Source: Agarophyton chilense
Lineage: Eukaryota; Rhodophyta; Florideophyceae; Gracilariales; Gracilariaceae
Assembly (NCBI GenBank): GCA_030374765.1
Contig: JARGXX010000095.1
Coordinates: 1,116,001-1,180,000 of the forward strand
DNA length: 64,000 nt
Direction: 5' to 3'
Shown: piece after piece, positions 30,963-38,789 of the stretch
How positions within the stretch are numbered: position 1 is the first letter of the stretch
Layout of the letters: every line of letters begins with the position of its first letter
Notes under the pieces: generated by a model
Database searches by the model: none
Told to the model about the DNA's origin: nothing
Seen by the model: the letters and a program-made list of their open reading frames with translations, nothing else
Program-made: the position numbers and the translations under genes

Positions 30963-31658
30963 TTATTTTTTGTTATTGTTACGTTTACGGCGTCGATACT
31001 CCCACGGTTCCAACGGGCGCGCAAATGACCACAGGCCGATGTTGGCGTTTTTGGCCTCCTCTTCGATGTGCGCAAGATGTTGTCGTTTGTCGTACGCCTT
31101 GTAATGCCACGCCGCGCCTTGCTCAAGCATGTATTCGCCGTAATTGACGCCGTCTTTTGTAATGACATCGGCAACCAATCGACCGTATCGGTCGGTGGTG
31201 TGAACGTACAGAGTGACATTGGTGCGAAGTAGCATCTGTTGGCCAATTTGCGTGGCTTGCTGTCTGTTGACAGGGGAAAGAAACGGGTGAGTATGGCAGC
31301 AATGCAAGCTTTGTAAAACGCGTTGAAAGGGAGACAGACGCACGTACCCAAAATTCTGTTTGGTCTCTGGGCAATCTATAGCCATAACGCGCACTCGAGC
31401 TGTAGCCTTCTCGCCGGAGCCATCGGTGTAGTCGCAGTTGAACGTATCGCCGTCGGGCATCTTGAACACGTAGGCGCCGCGAATCACCTGCTTCCCCTCG
31501 GCGCCGGTGGGCACGGCATGCTGCGGCTGCTGAATGAGCTCCGAGACGGTGTGCACGGCTGTTTGGGCGACGGCGGCCGCATAGGAAAGCGGCGACTGTT
31601 GCGATTGTTGCTGCGGCGGCTTTTCCGACGGAAAGCAAAGGGAAAGACAAGAGCCCAT
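30963..31658 (-). CDS. Staphylococcal-nuclease-like endonuclease, N-myristoylated (CAN type), one intron
   Basis: The spliced coding sequence is complement(30963..31263, 31348..31658), 203 residues. The intron is 84 bp (GTACGT to AACAG) and is a multiple of three, so the unspliced frame is also open; removing it restores CPETKQNFGQQATQIGQQML, the normal family layout. The SNase signatures are MPDGDTFNC (first Asp), the Arg/Asp/Glu segment ARVRVMAIDCPETKQ and TTDRYGRLVADV. The ATG at 31658 starts MGSCLSLCF, an N-myristoylation signal with cysteines for palmitoylation, as in plant calcium-dependent nucleases CAN1/CAN2 at the plasma membrane. Those degrade DNA and RNA. The Ser/Gln-rich linker before the domain is also like CAN proteins. 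It shares a 312-bp divergent promoter with the thioredoxin-like gene. Confidence 0.88.
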   Translation of the reverse strand: MGSCLSLCFPSEKPPQQQSQQSPLSYAAAVAQTAVHTVSELIQQPQHAVPTGAEGKQVIRGAYVFKMPDGDTFNCDYTDGSGEKATARVRVMAIDCPETKQNFGYVRLSPFQRVLQSLHCCHTHPFLSPVNRQQATQIGQQMLLRTNVTLYVHTTDRYGRLVADVITKDGVNYGEYMLEQGAAWHYKAYDKRQHLAHIEEEAKNANIGLWSFARPLEPWEYRRRKRNNNKK

Positions 31659-31970
31659 GGCGGCAGTGCAAATTGGCCGATGCGGGAGCGTTTTGGCGAG
31701 AAAGACGCCAAGTGAGGTGCGGAGCGGGCGACGTTTCAAGTGCTATGACGTTGCTTGCTGGACAAGGCGTCCCGCCGAGCGCGCCACGCTGTTTGCGTCC
31801 GTTGCACGGCCAATCAGCGTGACAATTACACGCCACGGCTCACACGTCTCACAGGACACACAGGACACACACAACACACACGTGTGCTCCATGCGCCACT
31901 TAGCGGCGCGTGCGCGTGCGCTCGCACGCAGCGCCGTCGGCGGCGACAAGCAGGCGCTCGGCACGCGACC
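31659..31970. other. Divergent promoter, nuclease / thioredoxin-like gene
   Basis: The 312-bp gap contains a CACA-rich patch (GGACACACAGGACACACACAAC near 31854-31880) and GC-rich sequence before the plus-strand ATG. No TATA box is obvious. Confidence 0.45.
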
Positions 31971-33185
31971 ATGGCGGACGTGCGGCTCATCGCGGACGGC
32001 GCGCAGTTGGCGCGCGTTGTGTACGCCACGACCGTTACCGTGTTGCTGCTGTCCAGTCCCTACTCCTCCGAAACCCCCTCCGCGTTGACGGCGCTCTCAC
32101 AAGCCGCCGACCTCATTTCATGCCCCTCCGTGCAGTACGTGCAGTTTAGCTTGCACCCCGGAAGCGTTGTTCATCCTCCGCGCCGCTGGTTCCCCTTTGT
32201 CGACCCGACCGACGCCGTACTCAATCTCACCTCTGTCCCGCGCTTCTTTCCGTGCGTTCGCCTCTTTCACATTGAAAAACGCCCGTTCGTCAGGGAGTTT
32301 CGCTCCGCCTTGGACCCCGTTTTACTTGCTGCGTTTGTTTCCAGCGCGTGTGGCGTGGAGGTACGTTTTCCGCACGTGCTCTCGCGCGATGAATTTGGCG
32401 CTGGCGTGCGCGCCGGTGCGCGAGGCGTTTTGCTCATTGCCAACTCACCGCACGCGCGGTTCAACACCGACTGGCTGCCTCTGGCACACGCCGTTGCCAA
32501 CGCCGTGGCGCGCAGATCGCGCTGGGTGTTTTCCGTCGTCGACTCGCAGAAGGACGTGCTTTTCGCGCGTCGTGTAGCCAATAATTCGCTCTTGTTTGTG
32601 AGCTTGAGCGAGGATAAGGCTGTTTTATATGATGTGGCGCGTTTTCCCGCTCTTGATGTGTTCGCTGTCATGGCGCGCTTTGAACGGCTTCCGAGTCGAA
32701 CGGGTGTTCGCCACGGGCGCCTTGCGCGTTCAATGCCGTTGGCGTTCTTTGATGGCGTGTCTGCCGCTCGGCGTTTGTTAGATTTTGCGACAAGTTGGGT
32801 GTCACTGAGCTCGCTTTTAGACGCCGACTATTCTCACGCAGAACGTAGGCCATCAGTGCTGTGGGTGGTCGTGATGCAAACGTGGTGCGCTTACTGCCAA
32901 CGGCTTTTACCGGTGTACGAGCACTTGTCAAAGATTTCATCGATGGCTCGGGTGGACGTGGACGTGCTTTTCGTGGAGCATGTTGACGCATTGCCGCCGG
33001 CGTTCGACCGGCTGGTGGATGGGTTTCCGACCGTGTTGCGCGTTGAGCAATTCGGCGGCGTGAGGGAGCTGACTGAGTACGTCGGATTGCACAGCACCGA
33101 GGCCTTGATTGACGAGCATTGCGAGGAGCAAGGCGCGGCGTTGTCGGCCGCTTTGGGTGCTCTACACGTTGTGAGCTGGGCATGA
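31971..33185 (+). CDS. Thioredoxin-fold protein with CxxC active site
   Basis: The 404-residue product carries a C-terminal thioredoxin domain: a strand (VLWVVVMQ) followed by TWCAYCQRLLPVYEHL with the redox pair CAYC near residues 305-308, and VDGFPTVLRVE with the expected cis-proline. The preceding 290 residues are hydrophobic and Ala/Arg-rich and may be one or two degenerate thioredoxin folds, as in PDI relatives; this is inference. No clean signal peptide or ER-retention signal (C-terminus HVVSWA) is visible. The ATG at 31971 lies in GCGACCATGG. Codon use is strongly GC-ended, like its neighbours in the block. Confidence 0.6.
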   Translation: MADVRLIADGAQLARVVYATTVTVLLLSSPYSSETPSALTALSQAADLISCPSVQYVQFSLHPGSVVHPPRRWFPFVDPTDAVLNLTSVPRFFPCVRLFHIEKRPFVREFRSALDPVLLAAFVSSACGVEVRFPHVLSRDEFGAGVRAGARGVLLIANSPHARFNTDWLPLAHAVANAVARRSRWVFSVVDSQKDVLFARRVANNSLLFVSLSEDKAVLYDVARFPALDVFAVMARFERLPSRTGVRHGRLARSMPLAFFDGVSAARRLLDFATSWVSLSSLLDADYSHAERRPSVLWVVVMQTWCAYCQRLLPVYEHLSKISSMARVDVDVLFVEHVDALPPAFDRLVDGFPTVLRVEQFGGVRELTEYVGLHSTEALIDEHCEEQGAALSAALGALHVVSWA

Positions 33186-33240
33186 CTGGCAGCATGACTG
33201 GCAGCATGACTGGCAGCATGACTGGCAGCATGATTGGCGG
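33181..33240 (+). repeat. 12-bp tandem repeat overlapping a stop codon
   Basis: CATGACTGGCAG is repeated four times exactly and a fifth time with three changes (CATGATTGGCGG). The TGA of the first unit is the stop codon of the thioredoxin-like gene. The array then continues into the 3' UTR. Confidence 0.9.
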
Positions 33241-33815
33241 CATTGCTCTCCTCGTTTCAAATTCAAATTGAAAGGTTTGATTTTGAAACGCACTGCCGTT
33301 TCGGCGTGGAGCACGCAGTTGTGTGTCACGCTGCGACGTGACTCACGTGCAACACACAACAGTGTCGCGTGTGCACACCGCAAAACGTAAAACAGGCGCT
33401 TGTGTTGATGAGAGTGTCAACGTGTTGGTACGAGCACAAGTTACTGAAAAAATGCCCCCCGGCGCCCAGGTGTCACAAGCTAGCGTGGTAGTAGTATGAT
33501 GCTTATCTCGAGAGAGAAATTCTGACGTATGTGTAGTAGAGTAAGGTTATTATTAATTATACATTCGCCTCTTAACGCGAGCTTGTAAACATTGATCTCC
33601 CCCACCCACACGCAACGACTTTTTTTCCCTTTCCCCCTCACCGTCGTCGTCCTTCTCGCACCGGTCCACCCACACGCCTCCTCTCCGCCCCCCGCCCCCA
33701 ACAAGAAAAACAAAACAAAAAAAAAAAACAAAAAAATAATTAACCTTTGTGTGTGTGTGTGTGTGTGCATTAAATACATACTCTCTCTACGTGTGCGTGC
33801 GTACAGTATACACTT
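33241..33815. other. Convergent 3' region with low-complexity tracts
   Basis: Contains A-rich sequence at 33707-33738 and a (GT)n tract at 33748-33768. Pyrimidine-rich runs lie between 33615 and 33700. No gene is supported between the two convergent ends. Confidence 0.5.
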
Positions 33816-35630
33816 TTATGATGTGGTGAGGTTGCGAGAAAGCGAGTTGAGCGACACAGCAGTTCCGGCAGTCTCGCAACTGTACGAGTAGCTTACCAAA
33901 AAGTCTCTCGGGAGCGGATTATGCGCTAGATTACGTAATGGCCACAGCACGCTTTCCGTGTAGGCCGGGCAGTCCTGATCCTCGTCCATTCTGATGCTGC
34001 GCCACTCGTCCTGATTGAAGTTGCGCAGGTCGCCCATCTCCGGCGGCGGCAGCACGTCGGTGACAGCCGGAGGCACCTCTCCCTTGGACAGAGCCATCCA
34101 GTCCACGTCCTTGAAAAACGGGTGGGCGCACACCTCGGCAATGCCCTGCGCGCCGCACCCCAGCCGTCGCTTAGGGTCGATCTCTATAAGCGCGGTGACG
34201 AGCGACATGGCCTGCTCGGACATGACGTCCGAGTACCAGATGATGGGTTCCTTGGAGGAAAAGATGTTGTCCCTGGCCTCCTGCAGGCTCTGTGCGACGC
34301 GGGGTGGGCGCCCAATCATGATGTGATACAGAAAGGTGCCCAGCGCCCACAGGTCACACGACGGTCCGTAGCCAACCTCGTCGAGAATCTCGGCGGCGGC
34401 GTAGCTGAACGTACCGCACACGGTGCGCGTGAGGGCGTCCGGGACGTGCAACATCTTGCACAGACCGAAATCGGCCAGTCTGACGCGCCCGTCGGCGTCC
34501 AAGAGGACGTTTTCCGGTTTGAGGTCGCGAAACACAATGCAGCGGTCATGCAGCGCCTTGAGCCCGAGCAGCACCTGTGCGGTGATGACACGCGCCTGTT
34601 TCTCCGAGATTCCGCCGCCGTGCACGTCGACAAAATTGTACACGTCGCCGCCCTCGCAGAATTCGGTAGCGAGGTAGAGTTTGTCCTCGGTCTGAAAGGC
34701 GTGACGCAGCTTGACGATGAAGGCGGCGTGATTCATGTGTTGGTGCGCAAGACGTTCGTCCACGGCGTGACGAAACTCTGAGGCGGAGTACCCAAAGGAG
34801 CCGCCTTTCTTGCTCATGCACTTGAGCGCGAGCTTGCGGCCGGTTTTGAGGTCGCGCACGAGGAAGACCTTGCCGCTGGCGCCCTCGCCGATGGGGGCGA
34901 TGAGGTGAAAGTCGGAGAGACGCGGCTGACGCACGAGGGAGATTTGACGTAACACGGTGGCCCAGTGGTCGGCGTCAGCCTCGGACTTGAGGCGCAGCTG
35001 GATGGTATAACCGTTTTTAGCAATGTTGACGTTGTGTTCCACGGCGCCGCGGCGGTTGACGACGGTGTCGGCCGAGGAGACGGCACAGCCGACGGGGGAG
35101 AAGATTTCCTTGATGGGGTCGGATTTGTTAAGGTAAAGCAACACAGTACTACCCCTGACCTGTGCGAAACGTTTGACAACGTTTCGACGGAACATCCACT
35201 TTGTAATGGGGCCGTGTGCCAAACCAGGGGCGGCGTGCACAGCGACGTAAAGCCAGCCCTCGGCGCACACGGGCATGTTGGCAAGCAGAGCGAGCGGGTC
35301 AACGTGGGCGGGGGTGTTACGCTCACGCTCGCGCATGACGCCCTGCTCGCGGAAGAAGGCCATGCGACGTGGGCGCGGAGCGGCCGGGGCGGGTAGATGC
35401 AACGGGGCGGGGATGGGCGTGGTGGGGTGGGCGCGCATGGTCGGTCGCTTTGGTAGAAGGTGGGCAGCGGCGATGGACGGGGTGGACGAGTGGTGCGTGA
35501 GATCTGGGTCGTGCATGCGCGACTTGGAGCGTCGCTTGATGGTGCGCAGCGAGAAACGACGGGGAAGCGGCATTGCGATGCCGCCGGCGACGGGGGCGAT
35601 GCTACCGGAGCGGCGGTCGTGCGGCGGCAT
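33816..35630 (-). CDS. AGC-family protein kinase with N-terminal PH-like domain (Akt/PKB-like layout)
   Basis: The 604-residue product begins with a basic low-complexity leader. A PH-like domain follows at about 120-245 (EGWLYVAVHAAPG ... YTIQLRLKSEADADHWATVL), then the kinase domain at about 250-510. The ATP loop GEGASGKVF, the VAIK-type lysine in LALKCM, the catalytic FRDLKPENVL and ADFG are all present. An AGC C-tail follows (FFKDVDWMALSKGEVPPAV). The activation segment reads GTFSYAAAEIL, so the proline of the APE motif is Ala. A conventional hydrophobic motif is not seen at the end. The layout resembles PKB/Akt, where PH binds phosphoinositides, but orthology is untested. The longer frame begins with GTG; ATG 35630 (MPPHDRRSG) is used. 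An 18-base poly-C run lies 39-56 bp upstream in sense. Confidence 0.85.
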   Translation of the reverse strand: MPPHDRRSGSIAPVAGGIAMPLPRRFSLRTIKRRSKSRMHDPDLTHHSSTPSIAAAHLLPKRPTMRAHPTTPIPAPLHLPAPAAPRPRRMAFFREQGVMRERERNTPAHVDPLALLANMPVCAEGWLYVAVHAAPGLAHGPITKWMFRRNVVKRFAQVRGSTVLLYLNKSDPIKEIFSPVGCAVSSADTVVNRRGAVEHNVNIAKNGYTIQLRLKSEADADHWATVLRQISLVRQPRLSDFHLIAPIGEGASGKVFLVRDLKTGRKLALKCMSKKGGSFGYSASEFRHAVDERLAHQHMNHAAFIVKLRHAFQTEDKLYLATEFCEGGDVYNFVDVHGGGISEKQARVITAQVLLGLKALHDRCIVFRDLKPENVLLDADGRVRLADFGLCKMLHVPDALTRTVCGTFSYAAAEILDEVGYGPSCDLWALGTFLYHIMIGRPPRVAQSLQEARDNIFSSKEPIIWYSDVMSEQAMSLVTALIEIDPKRRLGCGAQGIAEVCAHPFFKDVDWMALSKGEVPPAVTDVLPPPEMGDLRNFNQDEWRSIRMDEDQDCPAYTESVLWPLRNLAHNPLPRDFLVSYSYSCETAGTAVSLNSLSRNLTTS

Positions 35631-36046
35631 GCGGACGGGGATGGAGTGCGTGCGATCTGGGGCATTGCGGGGGGGGGGGGGGGGGGTAAGGGAATGGCGG
35701 TGGTGTGGCGACGGGGTGTGTGGTGATGAGGGGGAAGGAAGGAAGAAAGGGAAGGAGCTAACTGCGGGGTGGGGAGCAGGCGAAGTGGGGGGCGCGGCAC
35801 AAAAACCGACGGGGCGCGTGTTGGCCACGTTGCGCAACAGCGCCGTAAACGCGGCGGCGCGCGGCACTTACGAATTTTTGAATCAAGCGGGTGGGGGGTG
35901 CCAGGCAGCGCGGCTTACAGCGCGTGTAATGAACGGGGGCGGTACACGTGTGGCGGTGGCGGGGGGCGATCGCGCGGCTACGCGTTCTGCAATCATCACG
36001 CGCGCTACAAGACGTGACGCTCGCGCGCATCACTGCTGCGAGCGCG
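35631..36046. other. Divergent GC-rich upstream region with an 18-base G tract
   Basis: The run of 18 G at 35669-35686 is poly-C in the kinase sense direction. The rest is purine-rich on the plus strand and open in several frames because of base composition. No gene is supported. Confidence 0.5.
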
Positions 36047-36706
36047 ATGGCGATGGCGATGGCGATGGCGATGGCGATGGCTGCGCTGGCGCTGGCGCTG
36101 GCGCTGGCGATGACGGCGGCCATGGCCATGACGATGACGGAGACGGAGACGGAGACGGAGACGCGCGGCGACGGCGGCGGCTCGCCACGCGCGGCGGCCG
36201 TCTTCGCGCCGTACGTGCGCGGCCGTCGCGCGCGCCCCGCTCGCCATTCGCCGCAGCTCAGACGCCGCGCGCCGCCGCCGCCCTTGTCGCCGCTGTCCGC
36301 CGCCGCCGCCGCCGACGCCGAGCGCCGCCTGCGCGACCAGATGCTGTCGCCGTCCGCGTCGCGTCCCGCGCCGCCGCAGCCGCAGCAGCGCCGCCGCCGC
36401 GCCCCGCCGCTCGCCGCCGGCCACACCTTTTTGCCGTCCGTGCGCGCCCCGCCGTCTTCCCCTTCCCCTTCCCCTTCCCCTTCCCCTTCCCCTTCCCCGC
36501 CGCAGCCACCGCCGCCACCGCCGCCGCCGCCGCCGTCGTCGCCGTCGCCGCTGGCGCTGATGGCGGCGGCGGCGCTGGCGGCGGCGGCGGCAGCGGGCGG
36601 CGCGCTGCTGTGCGCCGTGCGGCGGTCGCCGCGCGCACGACGCGCGCGCCGTCGTGCCCCGCGACCAGCGCTGCTACCGCGCGCGCGCGGTGCAGCCAAT
36701 TACTAG
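36047..36706 (+). CDS. Low-complexity hypothetical protein with a possible C-terminal membrane helix
   Basis: The 219-residue frame starts in a (GCGATG)n repeat (MAMAMAMAM), then runs through Thr/Glu, Arg/Ala/Pro-rich and Ser-Pro repeats to a hydrophobic stretch (LALMAAAALAAAAAAGGALL) with a basic tail. All six frames are long here because of GC bias, including a 313-codon minus frame over nearly the same bases, so the choice is weak. The non-repetitive part (VFAPYVRGRRARPAR) and the membrane-like end favour this one slightly. Function unknown. Confidence 0.25.
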   Translation: MAMAMAMAMAMAALALALALAMTAAMAMTMTETETETETRGDGGGSPRAAAVFAPYVRGRRARPARHSPQLRRRAPPPPLSPLSAAAAADAERRLRDQMLSPSASRPAPPQPQQRRRRAPPLAAGHTFLPSVRAPPSSPSPSPSPSPSPSPPQPPPPPPPPPPSSPSPLALMAAAALAAAAAAGGALLCAVRRSPRARRARRRAPRPALLPRARGAANY

Positions 36707-36950
36707 ACGCGTCATCATCATCATCATTCTCATCATCATCGCCGCCGCCGCGCCGTGTCGAGCCGCCACTTAATTGCAGCACAAACCGTCGGTCTAGCGC
36801 TCGCGCCTGAGAAAGCAAGCAAACCAATCGGCACGAGGACATTTACATAACCGTTCGCTCTGCCGCGCGCTGCCCGTGCCTTGTGTGTTCCGCGGGCACG
36901 CGCGAGAGAGAGAGAGACGCCGCCTTGTTGCGCTGCTCTGTCGCGCTGCC

Positions 36951-37328
36951 ATGCACTCTTCCGCGCTGCCGCTGGTGGTGCTGTCGCCGACGCCGGGGCG
37001 GCGCGCCGACGGCCGCGACTGGAGCGTGTGGGACGAGACGCCCGTCGTGCGCGCCGTCGCCTCGCTCTTCGACGCGCGCCGCCCCGCCGCCCCGCCGTCC
37101 CCGCCGTCCCCGCCGTCCCCGCCGTCCCCGCCGTCCCCGTCCCCATCCCCCCCGTTCCCGCCGCCGCCGCCGCCGCCGCAGCGTCGCGCGCGCGCCCCCG
37201 CGCGCCGTCGCGCGCCTTCGCCGCGCGAGCCCAACCTCATCCGCGCCAAGGACCTCATCGACCCCCTGCAGCTGCTCTCCATCCTCAATCGCAAGCGCTC
37301 ATCCACCGTGCCAAACCCTCTGCTCTAA
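36951..37328 (+). CDS. Small proline-rich hypothetical protein
   Basis: The 125-residue frame starts MHSSALPLVVLSPTPGRR, passes a GRDWSVWDETPVVRAVASLF segment and a Ser-Pro-Pro repeat, and ends with PNLIRAKDLIDPLQLLSILN, which looks like a genuine folded or binding segment outside the repeat. Frames on the other strand are also open because of GC bias. The ATG lies in GCTGCCATGC. No family is recognised. Confidence 0.4.
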   Translation: MHSSALPLVVLSPTPGRRADGRDWSVWDETPVVRAVASLFDARRPAAPPSPPSPPSPPSPPSPSPSPPFPPPPPPPQRRARAPARRRAPSPREPNLIRAKDLIDPLQLLSILNRKRSSTVPNPLL

Positions 37329-37644
37329 CATTCCGCGCCGTCGTCGCTACTCTTTTCTTTTTTTGCTAACCAACAACACACAACTTCACCTTTAAACACT
37401 ACTACTACTACTACTACTTTACTACTACTGCTACTACTGCTACTACTGCATCGCAATCTCGCTCTGCCCACGTGGCACCACGCAGCGCACACAAAACTGC
37501 TGCCCTCCGCGCCCCCCTCTTCACGCATTGTCCGTACGCATGGTAGTTATGTATGTACGTCCGCCGTCGCTCACCCGACCCTCGCCATCGCTCGAGCCGC
37601 CTCATCGCCCCCCTCCCCCCCCCCCCTCTCCCGCCACCGCCACC
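37329..37644. other. dapA upstream region with triplet repeat and poly-C tract
   Basis: A CTA/CTG triplet array (ACTACTACT... with TGC interruptions) covers about 37399-37449. A run of 12 C at 37615-37626 ends 18 bp before the dapA ATG. Confidence 0.6.
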
Positions 37645-38700
37645 ATGGCCCCCCCCGCCGCCGCCGTCACCGCCTTCGCGCCGCCCGTCCCAATGCGCGC
37701 CGCCCCCGCCCACGCCCCGCGCCTCCTCCGCGCCCCGCGCATGGTGGCCGCACGCACCCCGCCAACCCCGCCCGCCGCCGCCACCGCCGCCGTCCCCGCC
37801 CCCGCCGCACTGGAGCCCTTCTTCGGCCGCGTCATCACCGCCATGGTCACCCCGTTCAAGCCCAATTGCTCCGAGATCGACTACAACACCGCGGAGCAAC
37901 TCGCCTCCCACCTCGTGTCCTTCGGCTCCGACGCGCTCGTCATCGCCGGCACCACCGGCGAGTCGCCCACCCTCACCTGGTCCGAGCAGTACGAACTCTT
38001 CACCGTCGTGCGCAACGCCGTCGGCGCCCGCACAAAGCTCATTGCCGGCGCCGGATCCAACTCCACTGCGGAGGCGGTGGACGCCACGCGTCGCGCCGGA
38101 AAGCTACGTCTCGACGCCACCTTGCAGGTCGTGCCCTACTACAACAAACCGCCCCAGGAGGGCATGTACCAGCACTTTGCCCACATTGCAAATGCTCAGC
38201 CGGATCTCCCCGTCATGCTCTACAACATTCCCTCGCGAACTGGTGTCAATATGCTGCCCGAAACCATCTCTAGACTGTCGCACATCGATAATATCATCGC
38301 CGTCAAACAGGCCACCGCTGACATGGACCAGTTGCAAGCCGTGCGCGCAAATACCCCCTCAGACTTCCACATCTACGCTGGTGATGATGCGCTCACTCTC
38401 CCCTTTCTGTCCATGGGCGCGTCCGGAGTCGTCAGCGTGGCCAGCCACTTTGTCGGCCCCCAGATTCAGCAGCTCGTTTCGTCGTACATTCAAGGCAATG
38501 TGGCAGCCGCAACTCACATTCACATGCGCTACGCCGCCCTGTTTTCGGATCTCTTCTGCATGACCAATCCAATACCCACAAAGACCGCTCTACGTCTACT
38601 CGGCTGGAATGTAGGCGGTTGTCGACTTCCTCTCGTCGATGCCACCCCACAAGTTGAGCAGCGCCTCGCGCAATTGTTAAGCAAACTAGAACTACTATAA
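37645..38700 (+). CDS. dapA: 4-hydroxy-tetrahydrodipicolinate synthase, plastid
   Basis: This enzyme condenses pyruvate with aspartate semialdehyde in lysine synthesis. The 351-residue product has a Pro/Ala/Arg-rich leader of about 55 residues typical of GC-rich algal transit peptides, and then the class I aldolase fold. Key parts are FGRVITAMVTPF, GTTGESPTLT (active-site threonines), VVPYYNKPPQEGMYQHF with the catalytic Tyr, YNIPSRTG, the Schiff-base lysine in IAVKQATAD, and the pyruvate-site segment YAGDDALTLPFLSMGASG. ATG 37645 lies in GCCACCATGG, a very strong start context, and the upstream in-frame codons start with TTG. It converges on the FHA protein gene. Confidence 0.93.
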   Translation: MAPPAAAVTAFAPPVPMRAAPAHAPRLLRAPRMVAARTPPTPPAAATAAVPAPAALEPFFGRVITAMVTPFKPNCSEIDYNTAEQLASHLVSFGSDALVIAGTTGESPTLTWSEQYELFTVVRNAVGARTKLIAGAGSNSTAEAVDATRRAGKLRLDATLQVVPYYNKPPQEGMYQHFAHIANAQPDLPVMLYNIPSRTGVNMLPETISRLSHIDNIIAVKQATADMDQLQAVRANTPSDFHIYAGDDALTLPFLSMGASGVVSVASHFVGPQIQQLVSSYIQGNVAAATHIHMRYAALFSDLFCMTNPIPTKTALRLLGWNVGGCRLPLVDATPQVEQRLAQLLSKLELL

Positions 38701-38789
38701 TTAATCAACAGCTGCTCGCCTCTCGGCTCTGCGCCCTCTTCACACCTTGACCATTTCGTTTTACAAAATGTATCAACAACCCCCTCTAT

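Noticed and set aside
33181..33240. CRISPR-like array
   Set aside because: Units are 12 bp, directly adjacent without spacers, in a eukaryotic 3' UTR.
35275..36810. Very long open frames on both strands (511 codons plus, 313 codons minus)
   Set aside because: They exist because stop codons are rare in this GC-rich, repeat-rich DNA. The long plus frame overlaps the kinase gene in antisense and its translation is Arg/Ala/Gly low complexity.
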